Shown one piece after another: positions 43,530-53,500 of a DNA stretch of 64,000 bases (within the stretch, counting starts at the first letter, position 1; every line of letters begins with the position of its first letter). Source of the DNA: Anabaena cylindrica PCC 7122. Lineage in GTDB: Bacteria; Cyanobacteriota; Cyanobacteriia; Cyanobacteriales; Nostocaceae. Below the pieces are notes generated by a model that was given only the letters and a program-made list of their open reading frames with translations, was not told the DNA's origin and ran no database searches. The stretch is from the NCBI RefSeq assembly GCF_000317695.1, contig NC_019771.1, positions 3,786,001-3,850,000 on the forward strand, in the 5' to 3' direction. Both the position numbers and the translations under genes were made by a program.

Positions 43530-45851
43530 CTAAGTACCCATAGGTAACTGAATTACAAACTCTGTTCCTTCTCCAGGGGTTGAGTGAAAATAAAATTTGC
43601 CGCCGTGTTTTTGGGTAATAATGTGATAGCTAATGGATAAACCTAAGCCAGTTCCCTTACCTACAGGTTTGGTAGTGAAAAATGGATTAAAGACATTGGA
43701 ACTATCTTCTTCTCTGATACCAAGCCCATTATCTGCGATGTGAATACAAATGCAGCCATCTTGATATGCTGTAGAAATCTTGATTTTGCTAGGTTGAGTA
43801 TTGATTTCGTCTAGCGATCGCACTTTATCCCTTTCTTCTAGAGCATCAATGGCATTGTTCAGTATATTCATAAACACTTGATTGAGTTGACCTGCGTAGC
43901 AATCAATCAAAGGCAACTTTCCGTACTCTTTAATCACCTCAATGCCCATACGATCAGACTTGGCTTTGAGGCGGTTATTTAAAATCACCAACGTACTATC
44001 AATCCCTTCATGAATATCAACCTCTTTCACTTCTGCCTCATCTAAACGCGAAAAATTTCGTAATGACAACACAATTTCCTGAATCCGCGTCGTTCCCATT
44101 TCCATTGACTTGAGTATTTTGCCTAAGTCCTCTTCCAAAAATCCAAAATCAATTTCATTTAGTTTCTCTGTAATTTCTACAGGTGGTTCAGGTAAGTAAT
44201 TTTGATACAATTGTGCTAAAGACAACAAATCCTCAGTGTACTGTTCAATATGGCTAAGATTGCCATGAATGAAATTGACAGGATTGTTGATTTCATGAGC
44301 TACACCCGCCACCATTTGACCGAGGGCAGACATTTTTTCACTCTGCACCATCTGAGTTTGAGTGTGGTGTAATTCTTGAATTGTTGCTTGCAGTTCAAGT
44401 GTTCGTGCTTCTACCCGTTGTTCTAGTTCAGTATTAGACTGTTCTAAGTTTTGGTTAGCAGTTTCTAAAGCGGTAAAAGATTCTTGTAGTTGTCTAGCCA
44501 TATGGTTAAAAGACTGGCCAAGTATTTCTAATTCATTAATACCTTTTAGCTCTACCGATTTGTTGAAATCGCCATCAGCAATTACTCGACTTGCTTGACT
44601 CAAATCTAAAATGGGTTTAGTAATCCAACTAGATGTATAAATACCCATAAGAGATGCCACCACCAAAGTCGCCAGACACAAAAAGATTGTGTTACGTGTG
44701 TTGTCTTGAATTTGCCCCATAAAATCCGATTCGGGAACGGCCAAGACAACCAACCAGTCCAAACCCAACTGGTCACGCCAAGGAGTGACTTTGACAAATT
44801 GGTTATTACCCTGAAAATTAAATCTCAACTGTTGTGGGTCTTGAATCAGCTGCAAATTACCCGGTTTTTGCTGTAAATACTGGGCAGTTGCTCGAATTAG
44901 GGGGCTAGTACTATCAGTTGCAGTGATCCGCTTAGTTTGAGCATTATTGACGATTTTGTAAGGCTTTGTAGAACTAGAATCGGCAATTAATAGACCATTA
45001 CGCTCAATTATAAAAATAACGCCATTGTTACTAACGTGAATCTTTTCTAGAAAATTACTGATATTAGAAAGCAGTAAATCAACTCCAAAGACAGCAAATA
45101 ATTTACCACTTTTGTCATAAATAGGATAATTTGCCGATGCTGCAATAGAATCAGAGTTAAAAGCACCAGTCCAAGGATGAACACCGCTCCAAATCGGTTT
45201 ACCAGCTTTTACGGTCTCTGTATACCAAGGTTGTTCTAAGCCGTTGTAATTATAAGTATTGAGTAGCGTTGTTTTATTACCTTGATTATCCGTAGCATAG
45301 GAATAAATTGTTGATACTCCCTTAACCACCTTCGGAAATATTTCTAATGTCTTTAGTTTTTTGTTGGCATAGTTACCAGCGCCAGCCCCTTTACCAGTAG
45401 CTAAAATGTAGCCGTTATAGCCTAAATTTTCATGAAGCTGCATCTGTTTCCAGAAATATCGTCCTCCAACTTCCAGGTTTTGTAAATTCAACATTCCTGT
45501 TTCAACCGCATCAGCATTCATCTGATTTAGTTGATTTGGAACTGCCAAGTAGTTATTCAAATGTTGATTTACTACGTTACTGGTTTTGTCCATAATTTGA
45601 GTTACTAACTCATTGACTGTTTTCTGCCCATTTTGGTAGGAGAGATACCCAACTAAACCCACAGTCACCGAAATTTGAATGAGAAAGGGGACAATTAACA
45701 GGAAACGTAATGAAATATTGACATGACTTGTAATTTTGAAAAAATTTCTCATACTACGTTTTTTTATACTTTTATACGGAGTAAAGCAGCCGGCAAGCTT
45801 AGTTTTCCCATATTTCTCAACTAGTTTACTAATATAAAGAAAAATAAGCAT
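43530..45851 (-). CDS. Cache-HAMP sensor histidine kinase
   Basis: A membrane sensor kinase of 773 aa (a shorter start at ATG 45752 would give 740 aa, and the membrane helix would then be near the N-terminus). TM1 ~residues 48-70, then a double Cache sensor (~75-400; ILATGKGAGAGNYA, YSGKLF-like YDKSGKLFAVFGVD), TM2 ~395-415, HAMP (~416-470), coiled coil, HisKA with VAGVAHEINNPVNF (H519), HATPase (~620-770; NNAIDALEE, GLGIREED, GKGTGLGLSIS). No receiver, so a separate response regulator is needed; none is adjacent. The phosphate sensor ligand is unknown. Monocistronic. Confidence 0.93.
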   Translation of the reverse strand: MLIFLYISKLVEKYGKTKLAGCFTPYKSIKKRSMRNFFKITSHVNISLRFLLIVPFLIQISVTVGLVGYLSYQNGQKTVNELVTQIMDKTSNVVNQHLNNYLAVPNQLNQMNADAVETGMLNLQNLEVGGRYFWKQMQLHENLGYNGYILATGKGAGAGNYANKKLKTLEIFPKVVKGVSTIYSYATDNQGNKTTLLNTYNYNGLEQPWYTETVKAGKPIWSGVHPWTGAFNSDSIAASANYPIYDKSGKLFAVFGVDLLLSNISNFLEKIHVSNNGVIFIIERNGLLIADSSSTKPYKIVNNAQTKRITATDSTSPLIRATAQYLQQKPGNLQLIQDPQQLRFNFQGNNQFVKVTPWRDQLGLDWLVVLAVPESDFMGQIQDNTRNTIFLCLATLVVASLMGIYTSSWITKPILDLSQASRVIADGDFNKSVELKGINELEILGQSFNHMARQLQESFTALETANQNLEQSNTELEQRVEARTLELQATIQELHHTQTQMVQSEKMSALGQMVAGVAHEINNPVNFIHGNLSHIEQYTEDLLSLAQLYQNYLPEPPVEITEKLNEIDFGFLEEDLGKILKSMEMGTTRIQEIVLSLRNFSRLDEAEVKEVDIHEGIDSTLVILNNRLKAKSDRMGIEVIKEYGKLPLIDCYAGQLNQVFMNILNNAIDALEERDKVRSLDEINTQPSKIKISTAYQDGCICIHIADNGLGIREEDSSNVFNPFFTTKPVGKGTGLGLSISYHIITQKHGGKFYFHSTPGEGTEFVIQLPMGT

Positions 45852-45968
45852 TTTTACTTATTTAAAGTAACTTGTGTTTTTGGCAGCACTGCCTATGTTA
45901 GCTTGCATACCTAATTTTGTATAAAGAATACGATAAGCTAAAAAAAAGCAGTTTTCGTCCTCAAAACA

Positions 45969-46754
45969 ATGACAGCAAATAGTCCTACGATATTAGCCTT
46001 AGATTTTGATGGAGTGATTTGCGATGGACTAATTGAATATTTTGAGGTAGCGTGGCGTACCTACTGTCAAATTTGGTCATCTGCTAACGACACACCACCG
46101 GATGATTTAGCTTTAAGATTCTATCGCTTGCGTCCTGTAATTGAAACCGGTTGGGAAATGCCTGTTTTAATTAAAGCCTTAATTGAGGGTTTTTCTGATG
46201 ATAAAATTTTGCAAAAATGGGCAAATATTACTCCTCAGATTTTAGGCGCAGATAACTTAGATGCAAAAGAAGTTGCCAAAAAACTTGACACCTTGCGAGA
46301 TGAATGGATAGCTACAGATTTAGATGGTTGGTTAAGTTTGCATAAATTCTATCCAGGGGTGATAGAAAGACTAAAAATGACTCTTGTTAGCGGAGTGAAT
46401 TTATACATTGTCACTACTAAGGAAGGTCGTTTTGTCAAGCAATTATTACAAAGAGAAGGAGTTGATTTACAACCTGCATCCATTTTTGGGAAGGAAGTAA
46501 AACGACCAAAATATGAAACTTTACGGGAATTAATTGAGAAAGCAAATACCAAACCAGCGAGTTTGTGGTTTGTTGAAGATAGACTGAAAACATTACAATT
46601 AGTCCAAAAACAATCAGACTTAGCCCATGTTCAACTTTTCTTAGCCGATTGGGGTTATAATACTCAACCAGAAAGGGAAGCAGGAGCAGATGATTCACGT
46701 ATTCAGGTAATATCACTTTCTCAGTTTTCTCAAGATTTCTCTAAGTGGATTTGA
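45969..46754 (+). CDS. HAD superfamily hydrolase
   Basis: A 261-aa haloacid dehalogenase-like phosphatase. Motif I ALDFDGVICDG (D12 nucleophile, D14), motif II Thr in YIVTTKEGRF, motif III Lys near GKEVKRPKYETL, motif IV WFVEDRLKTL. The cap (~20-130, helical) includes RLRPVIETGWEMPVLIKALI. This is the cyanobacterial phosphoglycolate-phosphatase-like branch, but no specific substrate can be named. It is followed by a hairpin and then nurA on the same strand. Confidence 0.9.
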   Translation: MTANSPTILALDFDGVICDGLIEYFEVAWRTYCQIWSSANDTPPDDLALRFYRLRPVIETGWEMPVLIKALIEGFSDDKILQKWANITPQILGADNLDAKEVAKKLDTLRDEWIATDLDGWLSLHKFYPGVIERLKMTLVSGVNLYIVTTKEGRFVKQLLQREGVDLQPASIFGKEVKRPKYETLRELIEKANTKPASLWFVEDRLKTLQLVQKQSDLAHVQLFLADWGYNTQPEREAGADDSRIQVISLSQFSQDFSKWI

Positions 46755-46778
46755 TAGATTCAATCTGTTGTGAAATAT

Positions 46779-46802
46779 GCCCTCAGACTAAAAGTCTGGG
46801 GC
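46779..46802 (+). terminator. Hairpin after the HAD hydrolase gene
   Basis: GCCC-T-CAGACT (46779-46789) pairs with AGTCTGGGGC (46793-46802) around AAA, with one bulged T. No T-run follows directly. Confidence 0.55.
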
Positions 46803-46909
46803 TACATAAACCAATCCAGCTTCCACAGAGTGAAAATTAAATAATTAAAATCATCAGTTATTGTTATTGTGTTAATGGTTAGAATCACACATATTTAGTA
46901 TTTATTTTT

Positions 46910-48085
46910 ATGCTTGATTTAACAAAATTAGCGCGACAAATGCAAGGATTGAGTCAGCATCTTTCCTCAGAAGTTGCTGAAAGCAATCGGCGGTTGGAAT
47001 TGGCAAAACAAAATTTAAAACAAGCGTTTAAATGTCAACAAGAGTTAATTGAACGTCAAGAAAAATGGCGCGATCGCATTCTCTTTGCCAATGCTACACC
47101 AATTGAACCCCTAGAAACCTGTATTGATATCTCTATCCCCCCTAAAGTTCATACCGTCATCGCTACAGATGGTTCGCAAATTGCCCCTAATCATCACGAA
47201 ATTGCATATTGTTATTTACTAAATATCGGTAGAGTTGTTTTACACTACGGTCAAAATCGTCACCCTTTACTAGATAGTTTACCAGAGGTATTTTATCGCC
47301 CAGAAGATCTATATATCGCCCGTCAGTGGGGTTTAAGAACCGAAGAATGGATGAGTCATCGCCGTACTGCTTCAGAAACTACGGTATTAGCAGAACTAGC
47401 TTGTAGTGCAAAAACAGAAGCACCAGCCTTAGCAATGGTAGATGGTTCTTTAATTTACTGGTTTTTGGATCAATTACCGATAGATGCCCGCGATCGCATT
47501 TTGCCCCCCATCTTAGAAGCCTGGCAACAAATGCGTCAAGCCCAAATTCCCATCATGGGCTATCTTAGCTCCTCTCGCAATATCGACTCCATGAACTTTT
47601 TACGGTTATTAGCTTGTCCCCATCCAGTACCCGATTGCATCACTCATTGCCCTAACCAATTAGAATATGTACCCTGTAAAATATTTGACTCCTTACGTGA
47701 TACATCTCTATGGGCAACCCAACTCCAACCAGGACAACGTGGACCCCTCTGGCGTAGCAATAACCGAATCTTAGAATTATACGCAGACCAAACCATTTAT
47801 TTTTGTCACGTTAATGTAGGTGCGGAAATTGCTCGGATAGAAGTTCCTATTTGGGTAGCAGAAAACACTGCTATGCTCGACCAAGCACTAGGATTAATGT
47901 TGGCACAAGTGCAGAAAGGATACGGTTATCCTGTCGCCATAGCAGAAGCACATAACCAGGCTGTAGTCAGAGGTGGTGATAGAAACCATTTCTTTGCCCT
48001 TTTGGAAAGAGAAATGATTAAAGCAGGCATAAAAAACGTTGGTACCTCCTACAAAGAAGCAAGAAAACGAGGAAGTATTGCTTAA
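46910..48085 (+). CDS. nurA: NurA-domain 5'-3' nuclease
   Basis: A 391-aa NurA-domain protein. The metal-binding Asp motifs TVIATDGSQIAPN (~82-94) and ALAMVDGSLIYWF (~174-186) are the NurA signature, and the C-terminal AIAEAHNQAVVRGGD gives the last His/Asp. Archaeal NurA works with HerA helicase in end resection. In cyanobacteria it occurs without an obvious adjacent HerA, as here. An N-terminal helical segment (RLELAKQNLKQAFK) may dimerise. Good codon use, single frame. Confidence 0.85.
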   Translation: MLDLTKLARQMQGLSQHLSSEVAESNRRLELAKQNLKQAFKCQQELIERQEKWRDRILFANATPIEPLETCIDISIPPKVHTVIATDGSQIAPNHHEIAYCYLLNIGRVVLHYGQNRHPLLDSLPEVFYRPEDLYIARQWGLRTEEWMSHRRTASETTVLAELACSAKTEAPALAMVDGSLIYWFLDQLPIDARDRILPPILEAWQQMRQAQIPIMGYLSSSRNIDSMNFLRLLACPHPVPDCITHCPNQLEYVPCKIFDSLRDTSLWATQLQPGQRGPLWRSNNRILELYADQTIYFCHVNVGAEIARIEVPIWVAENTAMLDQALGLMLAQVQKGYGYPVAIAEAHNQAVVRGGDRNHFFALLEREMIKAGIKNVGTSYKEARKRGSIA

Positions 48086-48088
48086 TAA

Positions 48089-49024
48089 ATGATAAATCTA
48101 TTTAGATCAATCAATATGCTAAAATTTCTCAGATTAGTGATCACGACAGTAGTTTTGAGTGGATTATTATTAATATCTCAACAGGTTTTTGCACAAACTT
48201 GGATACCTGTGCGTGGTGGAATTCCCTTTGGTATTAGCGGCATGGCTTTGATAAATCAGAAAAATGATCAACTAGATTTTTTAATTGTCCATGACAACAA
48301 AAAAGCAAACCAAGGACGTTTAGCAATTATTAGTTTTCACGGTAAAAATCAACCGAAATATTTACCCTTAAATTGGCAAAAAAATATTAAACAACCTATA
48401 GATTTAGAGGCATTAACATCTATTCCAGATACCACCAACTCTGATTTTATTGCTGTCAATAGTCAAGGTAAAGCTTATCATTTCCGGCTAGATGTTAGCA
48501 AAAAAAATATTTATATTTTCAAAGAATTTGATTTACCAGAAATTACCAAAGATAGTAATTTTGAATCCTTTTGTTTACAAAAAATTGATAATCAATTAAT
48601 TGCAGTTTGGGGACATCGTGGAGAAGGTGAACAACCAGCCAAAATTTATTGGGGAAAGCTAAATTTAACTGAATATCAAATTACTAATATAGGTGCAGCT
48701 AATTTTAAAGTACCTTTCCCCAGTGGTAACGTTCGCCATATTTCCGATCTTAAAATAGACTCAGCCGGCATTGTTTACATCACCTCAGCTAACGATTCTG
48801 GAGATGATGGGCCTTTTCAATCTGCTGTTTACATTGCCGGTTATTTAGCATTACGTGGTGATCAAATAGAATGGCGACAAAATCAGCAACTTTTCTCTAT
48901 CTACCGCAATCATCACCACAAAATCGAAGGACTGGAACTTCTCCCAGGTGCAATCGGTGGACTAATTGTAGGAACAGATGATGAAAATATGGGTTCCTCA
49001 GCCTATATTGTAGGTGAACTTTGA
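48089..49024 (+). CDS. Secreted protein of unknown function
   Basis: A 311-aa protein with a signal peptide: FLRLVITTVVLSGLLLISQQ then VFA-QTW, cleavage expected after VFA. The start may be ATG 48089 or ATG 48116 (MLKFLRLV). The mature part is beta-rich and repetitive (LAIISFHGKNQPKYLPLNWQ, then FIAVNSQGKAYHFRLDVSKK and SAGIVYITSANDSGDDGPFQ, HHKIEGLELLPGAIGGLIVG), which suggests a beta-propeller, like secreted phytase/esterase-like or SdiA-regulated proteins. Three bp after nurA, so likely cotranscribed but functionally unrelated. No catalytic residues visible. Confidence 0.65.
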   Translation: MINLFRSINMLKFLRLVITTVVLSGLLLISQQVFAQTWIPVRGGIPFGISGMALINQKNDQLDFLIVHDNKKANQGRLAIISFHGKNQPKYLPLNWQKNIKQPIDLEALTSIPDTTNSDFIAVNSQGKAYHFRLDVSKKNIYIFKEFDLPEITKDSNFESFCLQKIDNQLIAVWGHRGEGEQPAKIYWGKLNLTEYQITNIGAANFKVPFPSGNVRHISDLKIDSAGIVYITSANDSGDDGPFQSAVYIAGYLALRGDQIEWRQNQQLFSIYRNHHHKIEGLELLPGAIGGLIVGTDDENMGSSAYIVGEL

Positions 49025-49312
49025 AGGCGGCAGGAGGCAGAAGGAGCAAATCATGCATGGGATTCAACCCCTTTTGATTTGAAGCCACTGAAACTTGCCG
49101 ATCAAGCATCCTACAAATAAGATATTTAAAAAATTAACATTCCCAAAATTGTGAAAATTCTTTTTTCAACCACAGAGACACAGAGAAGCCAGTGCGTTGG
49201 GCGGGTTTTCCGACTTGTAGCAACTGGCGCAACGCAGAGAAAAAATTAAACTTACTAGCGTTAACTATGAATTTTACCTTTGCGTCTTTGAGTCTTTGAG
49301 TGAAATTTTTAG
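49025..49312. repeat. Intergenic repeat DNA between the secreted-protein gene and ychF
   Basis: About 290 bp. It contains cacagagacacagag (49170-49185), a partial cgcaacgcagag-type repeat, and tttgcgtctttgagtctttg (49279-49298). These are common dispersed cyanobacterial intergenic motifs. No gene. Confidence 0.6.
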
Positions 49313-50404
49313 CTACACATTAAACCGGAATAATAACACATCTCCTTCTTGCACAATATACTCCTTACCTTCACTTCTCACTAAACCTTTTTCTTTCGCA
49401 GCATTCATAGAACCATGTGTTACTAAATCATTATAAGCAACAGTCTCAGCGCGAATAAATCCCCTCTCAAAATCAGAGTGAATAACACCTGCTGCTTGGG
49501 GTGCAGACATTCCGGCATTAATTGTCCAAGCACGGGTTTCTTTGGGACCACAGGTAAAATAAGTCCGCAAACCTAACAGGGTGTAAGTTGCACGAATTAA
49601 AGATTTTAAACCGCCTTCTTTCACACCCAAGGATTCCAAAAAATCAGCTTTATCTGCTTCTGGTAATTCCACAAGTTCTGCTTCCACTTGAGCAGAAACA
49701 ATTACAACTTGGGCATTTTCTTGAGCCGCAACTTCTTGTACTCTTTCCACAAAATCATTACCTGTTGCTAAATCATCTTCAGACACATTAGCAGCATAGA
49801 TAATTGGTTTATTGGTCAGAAGTCCTAAGCCTTTAATAATTTCAGCTTCTTCTTCATTCAAACTTACTTGACGAACAGATTTACCTTCATTTAAAGCCGC
49901 AGCTAATTTTTCCAAGACAGCAATTTCAAATTGTGCATCTTTACTAGTGCGTGCTAGTTTGCGAGTTCTGTCAATACGGCGTTCAATTTGGAATAAATCA
50001 GATAAACCTAATTCTAAATTAATGATTTCAATATCTCTCGCTGGGTCAACAGAACCAGCAACGTGAATGATATCATCATTTTCAAAACAACGCACAACAT
50101 GAACGATCGCATCAACTTCTCGAATATGCGATAAAAATTGATTACCCAGCCCTTCACCCTGACTTGCACCTTTCACCAAACCGGCAATATCTACAAACTC
50201 CACCCGCGCCGGGACAGTTTGTACTGACGTGGCAATTTTGGCGAGAACGTTTAACCGGTCATCTGGTACTGAGACAATGCCAACATTCGGTTCAATAGTG
50301 CAGAATGGGAAATTAGCTGCTTCGGCTTTAGCATTAGCCACTACAGCGTTAAATAAGGTTGATTTTCCGACGTTGGGAAGTCCGACAATTCCGGCTCTTA
50401 GCAT
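49313..50404 (-). CDS. ychF: Ribosome-associated ATPase YchF
   Basis: A universally conserved Obg-family P-loop protein that prefers ATP. 363 aa. G1 is GIVGLPNVGKSTLFNAVV (near 5-22), G2/switch ANFPFCTIEPNVGIV, G3 EFVDIAGLVKGASQGEGLG, and the altered NxxE G4-type region (PIIYAANVSEDDLA). A coiled-coil insert and C-terminal TGS domain (LRTYFTCGPKETRAWTINAG and HSDFERGFIRAETVAYNDLV) follow. Single gene, ending 254 bp before the giant kinase's 3' end on the other side. Confidence 0.97.
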   Translation of the reverse strand: MLRAGIVGLPNVGKSTLFNAVVANAKAEAANFPFCTIEPNVGIVSVPDDRLNVLAKIATSVQTVPARVEFVDIAGLVKGASQGEGLGNQFLSHIREVDAIVHVVRCFENDDIIHVAGSVDPARDIEIINLELGLSDLFQIERRIDRTRKLARTSKDAQFEIAVLEKLAAALNEGKSVRQVSLNEEEAEIIKGLGLLTNKPIIYAANVSEDDLATGNDFVERVQEVAAQENAQVVIVSAQVEAELVELPEADKADFLESLGVKEGGLKSLIRATYTLLGLRTYFTCGPKETRAWTINAGMSAPQAAGVIHSDFERGFIRAETVAYNDLVTHGSMNAAKEKGLVRSEGKEYIVQEGDVLLFRFNV

Positions 50405-50566
50405 TTTAGATTTTGGATGTTGGTTTCAATTACCAAGATAGTTCAAACAGGTTGAGGAATGGTTTGGGGAATTTTTCCGGGAACCGCTTGAGGAATTTTA
50501 GCAGAAACTGGTGCTGATTCGGGTAGAAAACAGAAATCTAAATCTGTCCTAGTAGCTTGGGGTAGT

Positions 50567-53500
50567 TCATGAGAGTGGAATTTCAATCACAAATTCTGTC
50601 CCCTTACCCAGAATAGAATTACAACTCAACTTGCCATTATGAGTTTCGGTAACAATTTGACGTGCGATCGCTAATCCTAAGCCTGTACCTTTACTTACGG
50701 CTTTGGTAGTAAATAAATGCTCAAAAATCTTGTTTTTAATTTCTTCGCTCATGCCGTTACCATTATCAGCAATCTGAATCTTGGCTTGGTGATTTTCCAT
50801 TGATGTTGTAATTGTAATGCAGTTGGGACTTGCTTTCATGTCACTAAAACTCCGCCCAGTATTTGATTCTTCTAAAGCATCAATGGCATTTGCTAGAATA
50901 TTCATAAATACCTGGTTTAATTGGCCAGGGAAGCATTCCACTAGAGATAGATCACCATAATTTGTAGTTACTTCAATCTCTGGATGTTGTTGACTAGCTT
51001 TTAGGCGATGCTTGAGAATTAAAATTGTGCTATCAATACCTTCATGGATATTAAAAGGGACTTTGTAATCTTTATCCATGCGGGAGAAAGTTCTTAAGCT
51101 GGTGCTAATGTTGCAGAGACGATCGCAGGCTACTGTCATTGAGTTAATCATCTTGGGTAAGTCTTCCAAGCTATAATCTAAGTCAATTTTCTCGGCATGG
51201 TCAATAATTATTTCACCTGGATCAGGAAAGCTTTCTTGATATAGTTTTAAATGTTCAAAAATATCATCCAAGCTGGGTTTAGCTTGTTCAAGAGTAGCAG
51301 AAATAAAGCCCAAAGGATTATTCATTTCATGGGCTACTCCAGCAACTAAGTTACCTAATGCAGACATTTTTTCACTTTGCACAATTTGTAATTGTGCTGC
51401 TTGTAAATCTTGTAGAGCTTCTTGCGCTTGTTGGTAAAGCTGAGAATTTTCTAGAGATATTGCTGCTTGGGAGGAAAGCAGTTTGATGATCTGTAGTCGT
51501 TCATTAGAAAACACCCCCCTTGTTAACTTGTTTTCTAGATATATAATTCCTAACAAATGCCCTTGCTTAATAATTGGTGTGCATAATACACTTTGGGGTT
51601 GATATTGCAGCATATATTTCCCAATCACACCAGGAATATCTGTTTGGCAATTGTCTATAATTACGGTTTCTTGGGTATTTTTAACGTAATTGATAATTTT
51701 TTTAGGGATATATTCACAAGTATCTAGTAGTTGTAAATCAAGAATGGTTTTAATATTACTCTGGGAATTTGACTGGTGATCGATAAAAGTAATTGCACGC
51801 ACTTGCCATTCATCATCTTGAGGAAGAATGACTACAGATTTTTCCGCTCCAGAGTTTTCTAAGATAATACGAGTCAGGTGGGCGATAAGTTCCTTTAATT
51901 CCAGAGAACTGGAAATCGCTTGAGCTGCTTTGAGGGCTGAAGCCAAATCTAGTACATCTGAAATACTAGTTCTCAAACTGGAAGTAGATGAGGAAGTTGA
52001 GGTACTGACAATATTAGCTATGGTTTCTAGGGAATTGAAACCAATTTTTTGTTGTTGCAGGATGGGTTGCAGCAGTTGAGGATAACGTTTTTCTAAGTTA
52101 TCGTTTTTGGCTTTTGCACCCCAACGGGCGTAGCAATAGTATGCTTCCTGCATATAAGCTGCGGCAACTTTTTCTTTGCCCCAGTCAAGGTAGAATTTAG
52201 TTGCTAGTTCATTGGCTAACCCTTCTTCGTAGCCATACTCATTTGCTTTAGCTTGGGTAATTGCTTGATCATAAAGTTCAATTGCTGCGGTTTTTTGTTT
52301 GTTTAGTCTGGCTTTTTCTGCTTGGATGAGTAGACATTTGTGCAGAAGATTTTTAGGACAAGCTTTTGCCCACATATTCAAGCGTTCTTCTAGAGGGATG
52401 AGTGCTTGTAAATGGTGATGACGCTCAGAATCTTCGGAAGCAGCTTCAGCCAAAGCGAGATGCATTAATGCCACATAAAAAACGCTGGAGGGGACTTTTG
52501 CATGACTGGAAATTGTATTTTCAATGATGCTCAGTTGGGGGATTAAATCAGGGTATGCAGCTTGATGATCAAATAAATAGGCATGGCGAATTTTGACAGA
52601 ATATAACCAAGCCAAATGATAGGGAGCATTGACGTATTTTTGCAAATACTGGGCTTCACTAAAGCTGTCATCATCAAAGGTAAAGGGCGTTTTGGTTAAA
52701 CCCAAAAGTTGGCGTATTGGTTGAATTACTCCAACGGTTAAGGCATTCAGGTTATCTAAGCTTTTGATTTGATCCAGAAAAGCTGCGTGGTTTTGAGCGA
52801 TCGCATACAAATCATCTAAGTTTTTACCATAGGTCAGGCGATCAGAACCACTCTGCATCATCATAAAGCCTACTGTCAGCCAGTTTCCAGCTTCCATCCC
52901 GTATTTGTAAGCGTTGTTATAGTATGTATCCGCCTCCCGAATGGGACGATTCCAGCTATGCACATCAGCAGCAAAGAGGAAGTTAGTCATACCGCGCACA
53001 TCAGCATTGTCAAACTGTTCACAAAGCTGTACTGCCATTTCCCCAAACTGATAAGCAGTAGCGCAATCTTTGAGGACACCATTAGCAATTAAGCCATAGC
53101 CGACATAGCCAAAGGGAGACATATCGCTATTACCATACTGTAATGACAGCGTGGTCATTTTAGCGAGTGCGAGTAATGCTAAAGTCGGTTGACCATCGAG
53201 CCATGCAGCATAAAACAGAATTTGTAAAATTCGCAATATTTCTGCAATGCTGGTATCTGTCATTTTGGGGGCTGCGAGAATTGATTTAATGCTATCTTGC
53301 TTGAGAAATTGCTGAACTGTGGCGATTTCTGCATCTAAACTAGCTTGGATCATCTCCGGTTCTGTGGGCATTGTCCACCCCAGCAGCTGTAAACTTTGAC
53401 GTTGAATAGCGATCGCTTCAGCATTTCGTCCCTGAAGCTGGTACTGGGTCATCTGCACCCGATAAATTATGGCTTTGTCCAGGGAAGTTTGAGCATATTT